From: Thalassotalea sediminis
Lineage (GTDB): Bacteria; Pseudomonadota; Gammaproteobacteria; Enterobacterales; Alteromonadaceae
Assembly (NCBI RefSeq): GCF_030295915.1
Contig: NZ_AP027361.1
Span: 3,596,001-3,660,000 of the forward strand
Direction of reading: 5' to 3'
DNA: 64,000 nucleotides
The position numbers were made by a program, and so were the translations under genes. Within the stretch, counting starts at the first letter, position 1, and the number at the start of each line of letters is the position of its first letter. Positions 45,755 through 54,360 of the stretch are shown here, in pieces. The notes below the pieces were generated by a model. It was not told the DNA's origin. It saw only the letters and a list, made by a program, of their open reading frames with translations, and ran no database searches.

Positions 45755-47489
45755 ACTTATTTACCCCCTTCAACTGCCATCTACAACGAATAACAATGGC
45801 TAATAACACCAACAACAGTCCATGCCAACTGCCACCACTTTCCGATGAAGGTTGATCATTATTTGGTTTATTTGGTTGGTTGGTGCCGCTATCGTTTGGT
45901 GCCGTAAAAGAAACATGTGCTAATGTGTTGGCATCTGATAACAAAGTGCCAACATGAACAACGCCAGATTGTTCATTAACAGTAACATGATAATACACAT
46001 CATTATTAATCCCTTGCACGGTAACATCGTTAACGGTTAGTTCGGTCTCATTAGTAATCGTTGCTAGCATATCAGCATCATCTTGAGTCGATGAAAGCAA
46101 TGGCAAGCCATTATCAGCTGTTACATATACCGTATCACCAGACATTGCGATGATTTTATTGTTAGCGTCTAGCGCATTCGCATCACCTTCATATGCCCAG
46201 TCTTGCCAGGTATCGTAATCGCCAGCGAATACGTAACCGAACGTCGAATTATGTTTAATTTTATAATAGCGCTCTTGCACGGGAGCTAAAGACACCACTA
46301 CGTCTAAAATCTGATAGGCACTGCCGGTTTCACTATCAACATTTGTATCGGCACCTGCTGCAGTGTGGCGAATATTAATATCCTTAGCCGTAACGATAAT
46401 ATCGCCAACCGAAAAACCATGTTGTAACTTTGCTGTACATTGATGACGATCATAAAGCTTCTTTTGGTAACGCTGGCTTTGTTGAGCGGTTAACGCTATT
46501 GCACTCGCACTTGCGATACGATCAAACATCGCACTTAAACAAACAGCATCTTGCTCTTGCTCTACACATTGATACTCACCTTGCGCTAATAAACACGTTT
46601 CACCAGTGGCTAAGGTTAAAAAGTTATAACGCCAGATTTGCTCATCAGAATCATTATCTGGCGCTGGCGGTTGATAATTTGGTAAACAAAACTCAACGCC
46701 TTCCATCAAACACTCAACGTCTATTTCTGACACTATTGCGTTATCCGTTATGTATAGTTGCCAATTCTCAGCGTCAAACTTTCCTAAGAAGCCATCATCT
46801 TGCCATGCGGGGTTGTCTAGCCAACGACAAATTTTTGTGGGGCCACCGTTATATGCAGAATAGGCGGCACGTGTTCGTTCGCGCCAATTATTGGCTGACG
46901 ACACGCATGAGGCTTCTGATGCGTTCTGCCATTCAGCGTAGTAGATTTCCATGGCATAAACCATGTTTTCAAATATCTGCCAGCCTTTACCTTCATTAAT
47001 TTGCGTAAAGTGCCAACGATCATCAATTTGCATCATACCGTGGCCGTGGCCACTATCACCACGCATCATTTTAGTTTTGCTATCGAGTATTGACCGAAAG
47101 TAATGACTCCAAAATGTCTCCTGATTAGCAACAGCCTTTATCGCATACGTCCACGCTGAAACTTCTTCACTAGAGGCTTCTGGTTTTCGTACCGATAAAT
47201 AGTATTTAGCAGCAGCTTGAATTACCGCATTGAGCTCGTTCATATAACGACGGCGCTCTACTGTGACGTTACGTCCACTGTCAAAAATAATTTGACCGAG
47301 ATAGTCATCAACAAACTTAGGATCACCAAAAGGGTTAATATCACAGTAAGCAGGGGCAGTGCCAAAATTCCAAGAGGTATTCTCTGTTGTTTTTCCTGCG
47401 CATAAGTAGAAATTTTCTGTATCATTAGGCAAGGCGTGAGCGTTGAACAACGTTAACACCGCTAAAAGAACAAATATGGATTGATTCAT
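45747..47489 (-). CDS. Secreted lytic transglycosylase/lysozyme-like protein with GlyGly-CTERM-like tail
   Basis: 580 residues from ATG 47489; a longer frame would put non-signal residues in front of a clear signal peptide (MNQSIFVLLAVLTLFNAHA). The GH23/SLT-like domain (~75-230) has catalytic Glu124 (VANQETFWSHY), HGHGMMQIDDRWH and RAAYSAYNGG. Two SH3-like segments follow (~360-450). A Pro/Asn-rich linker precedes the tail SGGSW + hydrophobic stretch + RCRW, which fits the GlyGly-CTERM signal processed by rhombosortase and usually linked to type II secretion. It would cut PG glycans outside the cell and may yield 1,6-anhydroMurNAc ends for AnmK. First gene of a four-gene unit. Confidence 0.85.
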   Translation of the reverse strand: MNQSIFVLLAVLTLFNAHALPNDTENFYLCAGKTTENTSWNFGTAPAYCDINPFGDPKFVDDYLGQIIFDSGRNVTVERRRYMNELNAVIQAAAKYYLSVRKPEASSEEVSAWTYAIKAVANQETFWSHYFRSILDSKTKMMRGDSGHGHGMMQIDDRWHFTQINEGKGWQIFENMVYAMEIYYAEWQNASEASCVSSANNWRERTRAAYSAYNGGPTKICRWLDNPAWQDDGFLGKFDAENWQLYITDNAIVSEIDVECLMEGVEFCLPNYQPPAPDNDSDEQIWRYNFLTLATGETCLLAQGEYQCVEQEQDAVCLSAMFDRIASASAIALTAQQSQRYQKKLYDRHQCTAKLQHGFSVGDIIVTAKDINIRHTAAGADTNVDSETGSAYQILDVVVSLAPVQERYYKIKHNSTFGYVFAGDYDTWQDWAYEGDANALDANNKIIAMSGDTVYVTADNGLPLLSSTQDDADMLATITNETELTVNDVTVQGINNDVYYHVTVNEQSGVVHVGTLLSDANTLAHVSFTAPNDSGTNQPNKPNNDQPSSESGGSWHGLLLVLLAIVIRCRWQLKGVNKYA

Positions 47490-48138
47490 AGCAAAAAACC
47501 TACGTTGAAGATAGCACCAAAATAACGCTTTTATTCTCAAAAGTAAAGATATCAAGAATATAGTATTCCAGCCGCTGTAACTTAGAAAATTAAAGTGACG
47601 CAACTGATGATATTATCCATTAACACACTTAAACTTACTTTAACTATACCGTGTTAAACATAGCATTCAGAGGTTTTAAGCATATTAAAGGAGATGTTAA
47701 ACTCACTATAAATGCATTTTGATTAACATCAGTCACTCTAAAAACAACGGAATATATTATCATTATTGTATTGATAATTAAGAATAGTATATTTATCATA
47801 GTGACGTATTGTATTTCTACCAACTATGTTAAGTATAATTGCGAAGTTCAGCGAACAACGTCATTGATATTACACGACTCATGCTGATGTATTAGCACAA
47901 GACATGTTGATAAAGCAATAACCTCTTATTATCAATCGTAGTTTATCGTTCAAGAGTAACCACACGCTAGCGATAGATAATCAAGTGTACTGTTTGTAGT
48001 AAGAAAGTTAATGAAAAAGGTTTAACCAAGCCTTAGAAGTGTATCCCTTGTGAATAAATGAACAAGAATTTATGCATTAGTCTAACAAACATCTAATGAC
48101 TGAACTTGTAAGCTTTATCGATTATTTTAGAGAACAAC
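47490..48138. other. Intergenic region between lytic transglycosylase and aminotransferase genes
   Basis: 649 bp between divergent genes. Apart from the operator-like motif at 47556 I find no supported gene, RNA or repeat; open frames here are short and lack ribosome sites. Confidence 0.6.
47556..47568. promoter_or_regulatory. Candidate RpiR operator before the lytic transglycosylase operon
   Basis: GAATATAGTATTC, a palindrome of 5-bp arms with a 3-bp centre, exactly GAATA-N3-TATTC. It lies 67 bp upstream of the ATG. Confidence 0.45.
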
Positions 48139-48996
48139 ATGAATATAGTTTATTTAAACAATCAATTTATCCCCAGCAATGAAGCAAAAATTTCACCGAT
48201 GGATCGAGGCTTTTTATTTGGCGAAGGTATTTATGAAGTAATCCCTAGCTATGAAGGTAAGTTTATTGGCTTACAAGTTCACCTAAATCGGCTTTATAAT
48301 GGTTTAGAATCTTTAGGTATCTCATCACCATTAAGTAACGAGAAATGGATTGAACTATGCCAAGAATTAATTGCACGTAACGAAGGGGAAAATTTAGCTG
48401 TTTATCTTCACGTAACCCGTGGTGACTCACCAACGCGCAACCACGCATATCCAACAAATACAACACCGACCGTTTTTGCATTTACTTTTGACATTCCCGC
48501 GCAACCTGTGCCCGAAAAACAAAATGCAACAGTATATAATGTTTCGAGCCAACAAGATTTAAGATGGAAAAGATGCCAAATTAAATCCACGTCGTTATTA
48601 GGCAATGTTATGCACTTTCAACATAGTATTAATGAAGGCAACAAAGAAACAATTTTATTTAACGACCAAAATCAACTGACAGAAGCAAGTGCGAGTAATG
48701 TCTTTATTGTAAAAAACAATACTATTATGACACCGCCATTAGATAATCAAATTTTACCTGGTGTTACGCGACATATTGTATTGGCGCTGTTAAAAGAACA
48801 TAGCAAATTCACGATAGAAGAAAGAGCCATTTCATACGATGAAGTCTTAAATGCAGATGAAGTTTGGCTTACCAGTTCGACGAAAGAAATCGCTCCTGTT
48901 ATCAAAATAGATGACAACATTATCGCTTCTGGAAAGGTTGGCGATGTATGGTTAGAAGCCCAAACACTATTTTCTCAATATAAATATCAGTACTAA
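48139..48996 (+). CDS. dat: D-amino-acid aminotransferase (class IV)
   Basis: 285 residues, fold-type IV PLP enzyme. MDRGFLFGEGIYEVIPSYEGK is split around residues 21-41; the PLP lysine is Lys149 (QIKSTSLLGNVM), and LTEASASNVFIVK and ILPGVTR are family motifs. D-amino-acid transaminases move the amino group between D-Ala and D-Glu/pyruvate. In this locus D-Ala and D-Glu from PG are obvious substrates. Branched-chain aminotransferase or ADC lyase are less likely by length and context, though not excluded. AGAG stands 6 nt before the ATG. Confidence 0.85.
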   Translation: MNIVYLNNQFIPSNEAKISPMDRGFLFGEGIYEVIPSYEGKFIGLQVHLNRLYNGLESLGISSPLSNEKWIELCQELIARNEGENLAVYLHVTRGDSPTRNHAYPTNTTPTVFAFTFDIPAQPVPEKQNATVYNVSSQQDLRWKRCQIKSTSLLGNVMHFQHSINEGNKETILFNDQNQLTEASASNVFIVKNNTIMTPPLDNQILPGVTRHIVLALLKEHSKFTIEERAISYDEVLNADEVWLTSSTKEIAPVIKIDDNIIASGKVGDVWLEAQTLFSQYKYQY

Positions 48997-49019
48997 CACG
49001 CGTTAATCACGACGCAATA

Positions 49020-49043
49020 TCAATGCAAAACTGCGCGCATTGA
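49020..49043 (+). terminator. Possible terminator after dat
   Basis: TCAATGC/GCATTGA 7-bp stem, 10-nt loop, followed by ATTTC. A second stem (TAGCGC/GCGCTA) follows at 49072-49095. Both have weak T-tracts. Confidence 0.35.
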
Positions 49044-49126
49044 ATTTCTGATAAGGATGAATGAAGATAACTAGCGCCCCTTTTATGGAGCGCTATGGTA
49101 TTAAAAGGTCGCCGCCATTTTAGCGT

Positions 49127-50329
49127 TTATTCACCCAAGACTAACTGATGGCAACTTACTTGCGTAATTTGCCCTAAAATAGTTGCTTGCTCTGCACCGG
49201 TAACACTGGGCGCGTTTGCCACTTGACCAGTAATACAGCGGTAACCGAGCCATGCAAATGCAAGCGCTTCCATATACTGGCTCTCTATGCCAATACTATC
49301 CGTCGTTTTTATATGCCATAAAGGTAACAAACGGCTTATAGCATTCATTAAAGCTGTATTTTTTGTGCCTCCGCCAAAGACCAAAAGGTTACCCGAAGGC
49401 TGAAAGTCTGGGTTTGACTTAACATTTAGCGCTTTATTTAGTTCATTTGTAACACTTGTCGCTGTAAGTTCAACTAAAGTAGCCATAATATCGGCATCTG
49501 AAATGTTGCTTGAGTGTGAATACTGTTCAAGTTTTTGAGTAAGCCAAGCTAAATTAAAATATTCTCGGCCGGTACTTTTGGGGTGCGGTAATGAAAAATA
49601 GTTATCGGCTAACAGCGTCGCCAATAAAGGTTTGTTTACTTGGCCTGAAAGTGAAACTTTTCCATCTTCATCATAAGGTTGTGAAAACTTAGTTTGCATC
49701 CAACTATCAAGTAAAATATTACTTGGCCCCGTATCAAAGCCCGTCAAGGTATCTTGATTAATAAGCGTTAAGTTGGCGATACCGCCTAAGTTAAGTAAAG
49801 CAGTGTTTGCTGTAAATTCCGATGAGTGAGTAGATGACTCAAATAAGCTTTGGTGAAACATAGGTACTAGCGGTGCACCTTGTCCTTTAAAGGCAATATC
49901 CATTCCCCTAAAGTCGGTCACACAGGTAATGCCTGTTTCTGCTGCAAGTACATTAGCATTGACCAATTGCATTGAAAAAGGATTATCACCAAACGGATTA
50001 TGCAACACCGTTTGACCATGGCAACCAATTGCCCTCACTTGAGAACGTTCAATTTGGTAGTTGGTTAAAAGCTGTTGAACGGCTTTCGCGTAACTTTTGG
50101 CAAGCTTCACTTCAAGCTGGCCTAGCGCTTCTAAATTGCACTGCGTATTTTGACACAGTGCCAGTACTTCCGATCTAATACTTTCATCAAAATCGCAGGA
50201 AAATCCGCCAATAAGTGCTGATTTATTATTTGCGATTTTTGCCAACACCACATCTATACCATCAACACTAGTGCCTGACATAATGCCAATATAAAGGTTC
50301 GCTTTATTTGTATTTATATCATTTTCCAC
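49127..50329 (-). CDS. anmK: Anhydro-N-acetylmuramic acid kinase
   Basis: 400 residues. GIMSGTSVDGID, GCHGQTVLHNP and DFRGMDIAFKGQGAPLVP, then LLNLGGIANLT and FGGGTKN are AnmK signatures. It opens and phosphorylates 1,6-anhydroMurNAc to MurNAc-6-P, the MurQ substrate, and so joins lytic transglycosylase products to the murQ pathway. The start is GTG 50329 with AGGA 6 nt upstream; no in-frame ATG lies nearby. It is at the right edge of the PG locus as single gene, convergent with dat. Confidence 0.96.
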   Translation of the reverse strand: MENDINTNKANLYIGIMSGTSVDGIDVVLAKIANNKSALIGGFSCDFDESIRSEVLALCQNTQCNLEALGQLEVKLAKSYAKAVQQLLTNYQIERSQVRAIGCHGQTVLHNPFGDNPFSMQLVNANVLAAETGITCVTDFRGMDIAFKGQGAPLVPMFHQSLFESSTHSSEFTANTALLNLGGIANLTLINQDTLTGFDTGPSNILLDSWMQTKFSQPYDEDGKVSLSGQVNKPLLATLLADNYFSLPHPKSTGREYFNLAWLTQKLEQYSHSSNISDADIMATLVELTATSVTNELNKALNVKSNPDFQPSGNLLVFGGGTKNTALMNAISRLLPLWHIKTTDSIGIESQYMEALAFAWLGYRCITGQVANAPSVTGAEQATILGQITQVSCHQLVLGE

Positions 50330-50495
50330 ATGACTTCCTATCGGGTTTATTTATTTTCTGTTTATTGGGCTTGCTAGAGGCTAAATTGCACAGATTTCGT
50401 TTACTGCAATATTACCTAATGTAGTATTATCGCGCCGTTGAAAACATATTGTATGGTATTTTTAAACATCTGGCATATTCATTATTTTTTGTCAC

Positions 50496-52205
50496 TTATA
50501 GCTTTAGCGACTGCTGCCATTGTTGCTTGATATATTCAGCAACTCTAAATGCATTTGCATAAATCGTGTAGGTGTATGGCACACTGCCACCTGTTGGCAT
50601 AAATGAACCATCGGTAACGTAAAGGTTTTTCACCTCATGAGCACGGCAGTATTTATTAAGAACAGACGTTTTGGGATCGTGACCAAAACGGCAGCCCCCA
50701 GCCATTAAATTCGTTGGTGGGGCACTACTAACAGATGTAGTAATGTTTTTTGCACCGAGCTTTTCAAGCACTTTTGCCCCTTTTTCAACTAAATATTCTG
50801 CTACGGTAACATCTTGCGGATGAGCACCTATGCGTACCTTAGCGACAGGGTCTCCCCACTGGTCTGTAACCTCTTCATCCAAGGCAACAAAACAATCGTC
50901 GTTCGGCAACCAGTCAGTAAACACTTCAAATCGTAATGTTTTATATGACGTAAATTCACTGTATAACTTTGATTTTAGCTGCTCACCCCAAATCAGATCA
51001 CCCGCTTCATCGTATTCATTGTCATACGCTCGCGCTATCGGATTGTGATAAAAAAGAAAATCTAACGTGCCCCCTTTCGCTTTACCGCCCTTATTAACGC
51101 CCGAGAAATCAGCATCATTAATCTGATACCAATCTTGTATTGCTCGATTAATAAAAGGACCTTCCGTTTTTAATTCTCGTGCTTGCTCATCGGTTAAATC
51201 ATCAAAATAGAAATCACCTCGGCCGCCGCCGCCGCCACTAAAAATTAAGTTTTTACCGACTTGACCATTATTGTTTGCTAGACCTTGTGGAAACTGCTTA
51301 CTTTTAGAACTTAACAGTAATCGACTCGTCTCTATTGCCTGACACGCAACCACATAGGTATTTGCAGTTATCTTTTTAGTCTTTCCCTTAGTATCATAGT
51401 AATGAACAGCACTAACGTTATGGTGCTCATCATTTTCAAGATAATAAACTTTAGCATTGGGCACGATGGTTAAATTACCTGTCGCCACTGCATGATTAAG
51501 TAATGCAGCTCGACCACTTCCTTTGGCACCAGTAGAACAACCATAACGGCTACAATAGCCGGAGTATTCACAACTTTGTCTCCCCATCGCGGGTTGCGAC
51601 AATATCGCGCGAGGGATCGGGAAAGCATGATAGCCTAATAATGCAGACGCTTTATCTATCCACTTTGCCACCGGATGATCGGTCAATGGAGGGTAAGGGT
51701 AGTCACTTTTATGGGGCTCTAAATAAGGATGTTCAACCACTTTACCCGACACACCAACGGTTTTATCCACCTGACGATAGAAAGGCTCAAGCTCTTGATA
51801 ACTCATTGGCCAGTCAACAATATTGGCACCTGCAATTTCGCCAAATATTGTTTTTAAGGTAAAGTCCATCGGTTTTAAGCGGTGAAAATAACCACTCATA
51901 AAATTTGAAGACCCACCAACGACATTGCCATTCCAAAACGTCCAACCTGATTCACTTGTAGCTTCTTTGTGCCAGTGCATTTCGCCATCTTCTTCGTGGC
52001 CTTCTTCAATAACATGCTGCTCATCAATCAGTGCAGGGTTATAACTGTCTCGCACATTTGCAGCAAGTTCATCTTTGTAAAACTCTTGCTCAGTTAACCA
52101 AGGACCTTTTTCCAATACAACAACCTTAGCGCCAGCCTTAGCTAATGTGTAGGCAACCGGCGATGCGCCAGCGCCACTGCCAACAATACAAATGTCATAC
52201 TTCAT
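50496..52205 (-). CDS. GMC family oxidoreductase (gluconate dehydrogenase-like large subunit)
   Basis: 569 residues. FAD-binding DICIVGSGAGASPVAYTLAKA is split over residues 4-24; VVGGSSNFMSGYFHR, a cysteine-rich CEYSGYCSRYGCSTGAKG segment, and the C-terminal GMC part with the catalytic-region GGSVPYTYTIYANAFRVAEY follow. Such membrane or periplasmic dehydrogenases oxidise polyols or aldonic acids. It has no signal peptide of its own; export would rely on the Tat signal of the small subunit encoded upstream. The start overlaps that gene's stop as ATGA. No cytochrome c subunit gene is present here. Substrate unknown. Confidence 0.85.
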   Translation of the reverse strand: MKYDICIVGSGAGASPVAYTLAKAGAKVVVLEKGPWLTEQEFYKDELAANVRDSYNPALIDEQHVIEEGHEEDGEMHWHKEATSESGWTFWNGNVVGGSSNFMSGYFHRLKPMDFTLKTIFGEIAGANIVDWPMSYQELEPFYRQVDKTVGVSGKVVEHPYLEPHKSDYPYPPLTDHPVAKWIDKASALLGYHAFPIPRAILSQPAMGRQSCEYSGYCSRYGCSTGAKGSGRAALLNHAVATGNLTIVPNAKVYYLENDEHHNVSAVHYYDTKGKTKKITANTYVVACQAIETSRLLLSSKSKQFPQGLANNNGQVGKNLIFSGGGGGRGDFYFDDLTDEQARELKTEGPFINRAIQDWYQINDADFSGVNKGGKAKGGTLDFLFYHNPIARAYDNEYDEAGDLIWGEQLKSKLYSEFTSYKTLRFEVFTDWLPNDDCFVALDEEVTDQWGDPVAKVRIGAHPQDVTVAEYLVEKGAKVLEKLGAKNITTSVSSAPPTNLMAGGCRFGHDPKTSVLNKYCRAHEVKNLYVTDGSFMPTGGSVPYTYTIYANAFRVAEYIKQQWQQSLKL

Positions 52206-52900
52206 GCTTTATCGGTTCCAGAATAAGGCTTGTGCTTTTTAGCGCCTGCAGTAATATCTTTCGTCGGAATGACAGACGCTGTTTTCGCCACAGTACTTCT
52301 AGCAGGCAGTTCATAGTAGCGCTTTCCTTTTTCTGGCAGAGGAAAACCCATTTGATGTTCCAACCATTGCCAACCGATTCCTTCAGGGTTACCCCCATAG
52401 GAAGGCGGAGACAACATCGCTTCATAGATATTGAGAATCATCATATTAAGCCAACTCTTGCCCGCAGTTGAGCGACTAATACCGATTAACACTTGCTGCT
52501 TTTCCTCGTTATTTAAAGCAACAAATGTCCGAGAAAAACGTTTTTCAGTATAACCGTTAAGCCATTCTACGCCTTGAAAAATAAACGAAACCTCTTCTTT
52601 ATCTGTCGGTTGTTCATAGACAAGTAAATATAAATACAAGCAAGCGTTAATTTCTTTTGCACCTGGCCCTGACGCCGAACTCGGCAATAAGTGTTGTTGT
52701 ACGGCATCTAAGGTTTGCCATTCTCGTTGTACTAGATCTCGTTTAAACTTATGAAGTAAGTCTTCACTGACTGCTGAGATAGGGAAAGATGCAACAACCG
52801 CACTAGCACCTGCGGCAGATTTCAGTAATTTACGTCGATGTAATTTCTTGGATAACCAAGCAGGTGTTTTACGGTAACACTGTTCAAAGTTTTGCTTCAC
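52202..52900 (-). CDS. Gluconate 2-dehydrogenase subunit 3-like protein with Tat signal
   Basis: 232 residues from GTG 52900. HRRKLLKSAAGASAVVASFP is a twin-arginine signal. The body matches the gluconate dehydrogenase subunit 3 family (LDAVQQHLLPS; ending with GNPEGIGWQWL). Start reasoning: GTG overlaps the upstream stop as GTGA and has AAGGA 10 nt before it. The longer frame starts at TTG 52948, deep inside the upstream gene. It should carry the FAD subunit across the inner membrane as a folded complex. Confidence 0.82.
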   Translation of the reverse strand: MKQNFEQCYRKTPAWLSKKLHRRKLLKSAAGASAVVASFPISAVSEDLLHKFKRDLVQREWQTLDAVQQHLLPSSASGPGAKEINACLYLYLLVYEQPTDKEEVSFIFQGVEWLNGYTEKRFSRTFVALNNEEKQQVLIGISRSTAGKSWLNMMILNIYEAMLSPPSYGGNPEGIGWQWLEHQMGFPLPEKGKRYYELPARSTVAKTASVIPTKDITAGAKKHKPYSGTDKA

Positions 52901-53418
52901 TCGGCTGTGATCCTTTTCAAGTTTTCCATGTTTTTGCTCACGTTCCAATTATCAATAAACGTTAACCAAGCGGCTCTTGAATGTTCACCGTTAGTATCAA
53001 TGAACTCGCCAGTATCTTTAGATAACATAACTTTACCTTTACCTGTTGAGACAAAGATATGAGGATAGCCTACTACTGGCGGCAACGATTTCAGAAAATC
53101 GTTATTATCGTTGTGTTCACTAACATTTATTTTTAATAATACAAACTGTTGGTGCAAGGCACGATAAACATCAGGGTTTTTAATTAAAAACACATCCATT
53201 TTCTGACACCATACACACCAATTTCCGCCTATTTCAATCAGAATATTTCGTTCAGTGTCAGTGGCTAACTTTATCGCAGCTCTTGCATCATCAAACGGAT
53301 TTCTTGCCTCATCATAGCCTTGACTATAGGCGGGTAAATTATTCAAGCTCTTAGCAAAGGCTATAGCAAGTGACGACGATACCGTCATCAAAGCGATAGC
53401 GAACATTAATGTTTTCAT
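52897..53418 (-). CDS. Secreted thioredoxin-like protein
   Basis: 173 residues. A signal peptide (MKTLMFAIALMTVSSSLAIAFA) is followed by a thioredoxin fold with the redox motif Cys-V-W-Cys (GGNWCVWCQKMD) and a cis-Pro region VVGYPHIFVS. Related to thioredoxin-7/DsbD-gamma-like proteins. First gene of the operon with the Tat subunit and the GMC dehydrogenase, with 4-nt overlaps throughout, so it may keep periplasmic cysteines of that complex reduced; the Cys-rich segment of the GMC subunit would be a natural client. This is inference. Confidence 0.85.
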   Translation of the reverse strand: MKTLMFAIALMTVSSSLAIAFAKSLNNLPAYSQGYDEARNPFDDARAAIKLATDTERNILIEIGGNWCVWCQKMDVFLIKNPDVYRALHQQFVLLKINVSEHNDNNDFLKSLPPVVGYPHIFVSTGKGKVMLSKDTGEFIDTNGEHSRAAWLTFIDNWNVSKNMENLKRITAE

Positions 53419-53572
53419 AATGACCTGTACGTTAACGGGAATAACAACTAAGACCTTCTCTTGATTATCTTTCTTTCATCTCTGATGCTAGCTTGATAAC
53501 TTTGCTTTCGCAAAACAATATCGCGATGACTTCAATTTTAAGACTAAATTTAGCAAAATTACCCTAATAGCG

Positions 53573-53602
53573 GTGTCAAAATACATTTGTAACGCTTATA
53601 AT
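53573..53602 (+). promoter_or_regulatory. Candidate promoter of rph-pyrE
   Basis: GTGTCA (4 of 6 of the -35 consensus) at 53573-53578, 18-bp spacer, perfect -10 TATAAT at 53597-53602. It lies 34 bp before the rph ATG. Confidence 0.5.
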
Positions 53603-53635
53603 TGCGCCGTCATTTGATCAAACAGGAAATAACCT

Positions 53636-54349
53636 ATGCGCCCTAGTGGAAGAACTCTCGGCCAAATTCGACCGGTCACGATTACACGCCAGTTTACTGC
53701 TCACGCTGAAGGCTCAATTTTAATTGAGTTTGGCGATACGAAAGTAATTTGTACCGCTTCTGTTGATGAAGGTGTTCCTCGTTTCCTTAAAGGCCAAGGT
53801 AAAGGTTGGGTTACTGCTGAATATGGCATGTTACCGCGCTCTACACATACTCGCATGCGCCGTGAGGCTGCAAGTGGTAAACAAAGTGGTAGAACGTTAG
53901 AAATATCACGTTTAATTGCCCGTTCATTACGTGCTGCAGTTGACCTACAAGCCCTAGGTGAAAATACAATCACGGTTGATTGTGATGTAATTCAAGCCGA
54001 TGGTGGTACGCGTACTGCCTCAATTACCGGTGCTTGTGTAGCACTAGTTGATGCATTAAATTACATGCGCGCTAAAGAAATCATCAGTACCAACCCGTTG
54101 AAACATATGATTGCCGCTATTTCAGTAGGTATTTATAAAGGCGAACCTGTAGCAGACCTTGACTATCCTGAAGATTCTGCAGCTGAAACTGATATGAACG
54201 TTGTTATGACTGATACTGGTAAGCTTATTGAAGTGCAAGGTACTGCAGAAGAAGAGCCATTTTCTTTTGAAGAAATGCAACAAATGATGACCTTAGCTAA
54301 ACATGCAACAAGTGAGTTATTTGACGCACAAAAAGCAGCTTTAAGTTAA
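53636..54349 (+). CDS. rph: Ribonuclease PH
   Basis: 237 residues, full length. The N-terminus [16 protein letters not shown] and [20 protein letters not shown] (split in the family as GMLPRST and RREA), [19 protein letters not shown] and [15 protein letters not shown] are RNase PH signatures. It trims the 3' ends of tRNA precursors phosphorolytically. Unlike the frameshifted E. coli K-12 MG1655 allele, the frame is intact. AGGA stands 8 nt upstream. First gene of rph-pyrE, with an 11-nt gap. Confidence 0.97.
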   Translation: MRPSGRTLGQIRPVTITRQFTAHAEGSILIEFGDTKVICTASVDEGVPRFLKGQGKGWVTAEYGMLPRSTHTRMRREAASGKQSGRTLEISRLIARSLRAAVDLQALGENTITVDCDVIQADGGTRTASITGACVALVDALNYMRAKEIISTNPLKHMIAAISVGIYKGEPVADLDYPEDSAAETDMNVVMTDTGKLIEVQGTAEEEPFSFEEMQQMMTLAKHATSELFDAQKAALS

Positions 54350-54360
54350 GGAGCCTTGTA

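Noticed and set aside
46430..46999. 189-codon open frame on the plus strand inside the transglycosylase gene
   Set aside because: Antisense shadow of a gene with clear catalytic motifs and signal peptide; composition His-rich and without a ribosome site or recognisable domain.
47690..47720. Small frame after AAAGGAG at about 47690 in the long intergenic region
   Set aside because: It ends after five codons, too short to support as a gene or leader peptide.
49072..49095. TAGCGC/GCGCTA inverted repeat as a terminator for anmK
   Set aside because: No T-tract on either strand and a bulged stem; mentioned only with the neighbouring hairpin.
52901..52948. TTG-started extension of the dehydrogenase subunit 3 gene
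   Set aside because: GTG 52900 forms a GTGA overlap with the upstream stop, has AAGGA upstream, and keeps the Tat signal nearer to the N-terminus.
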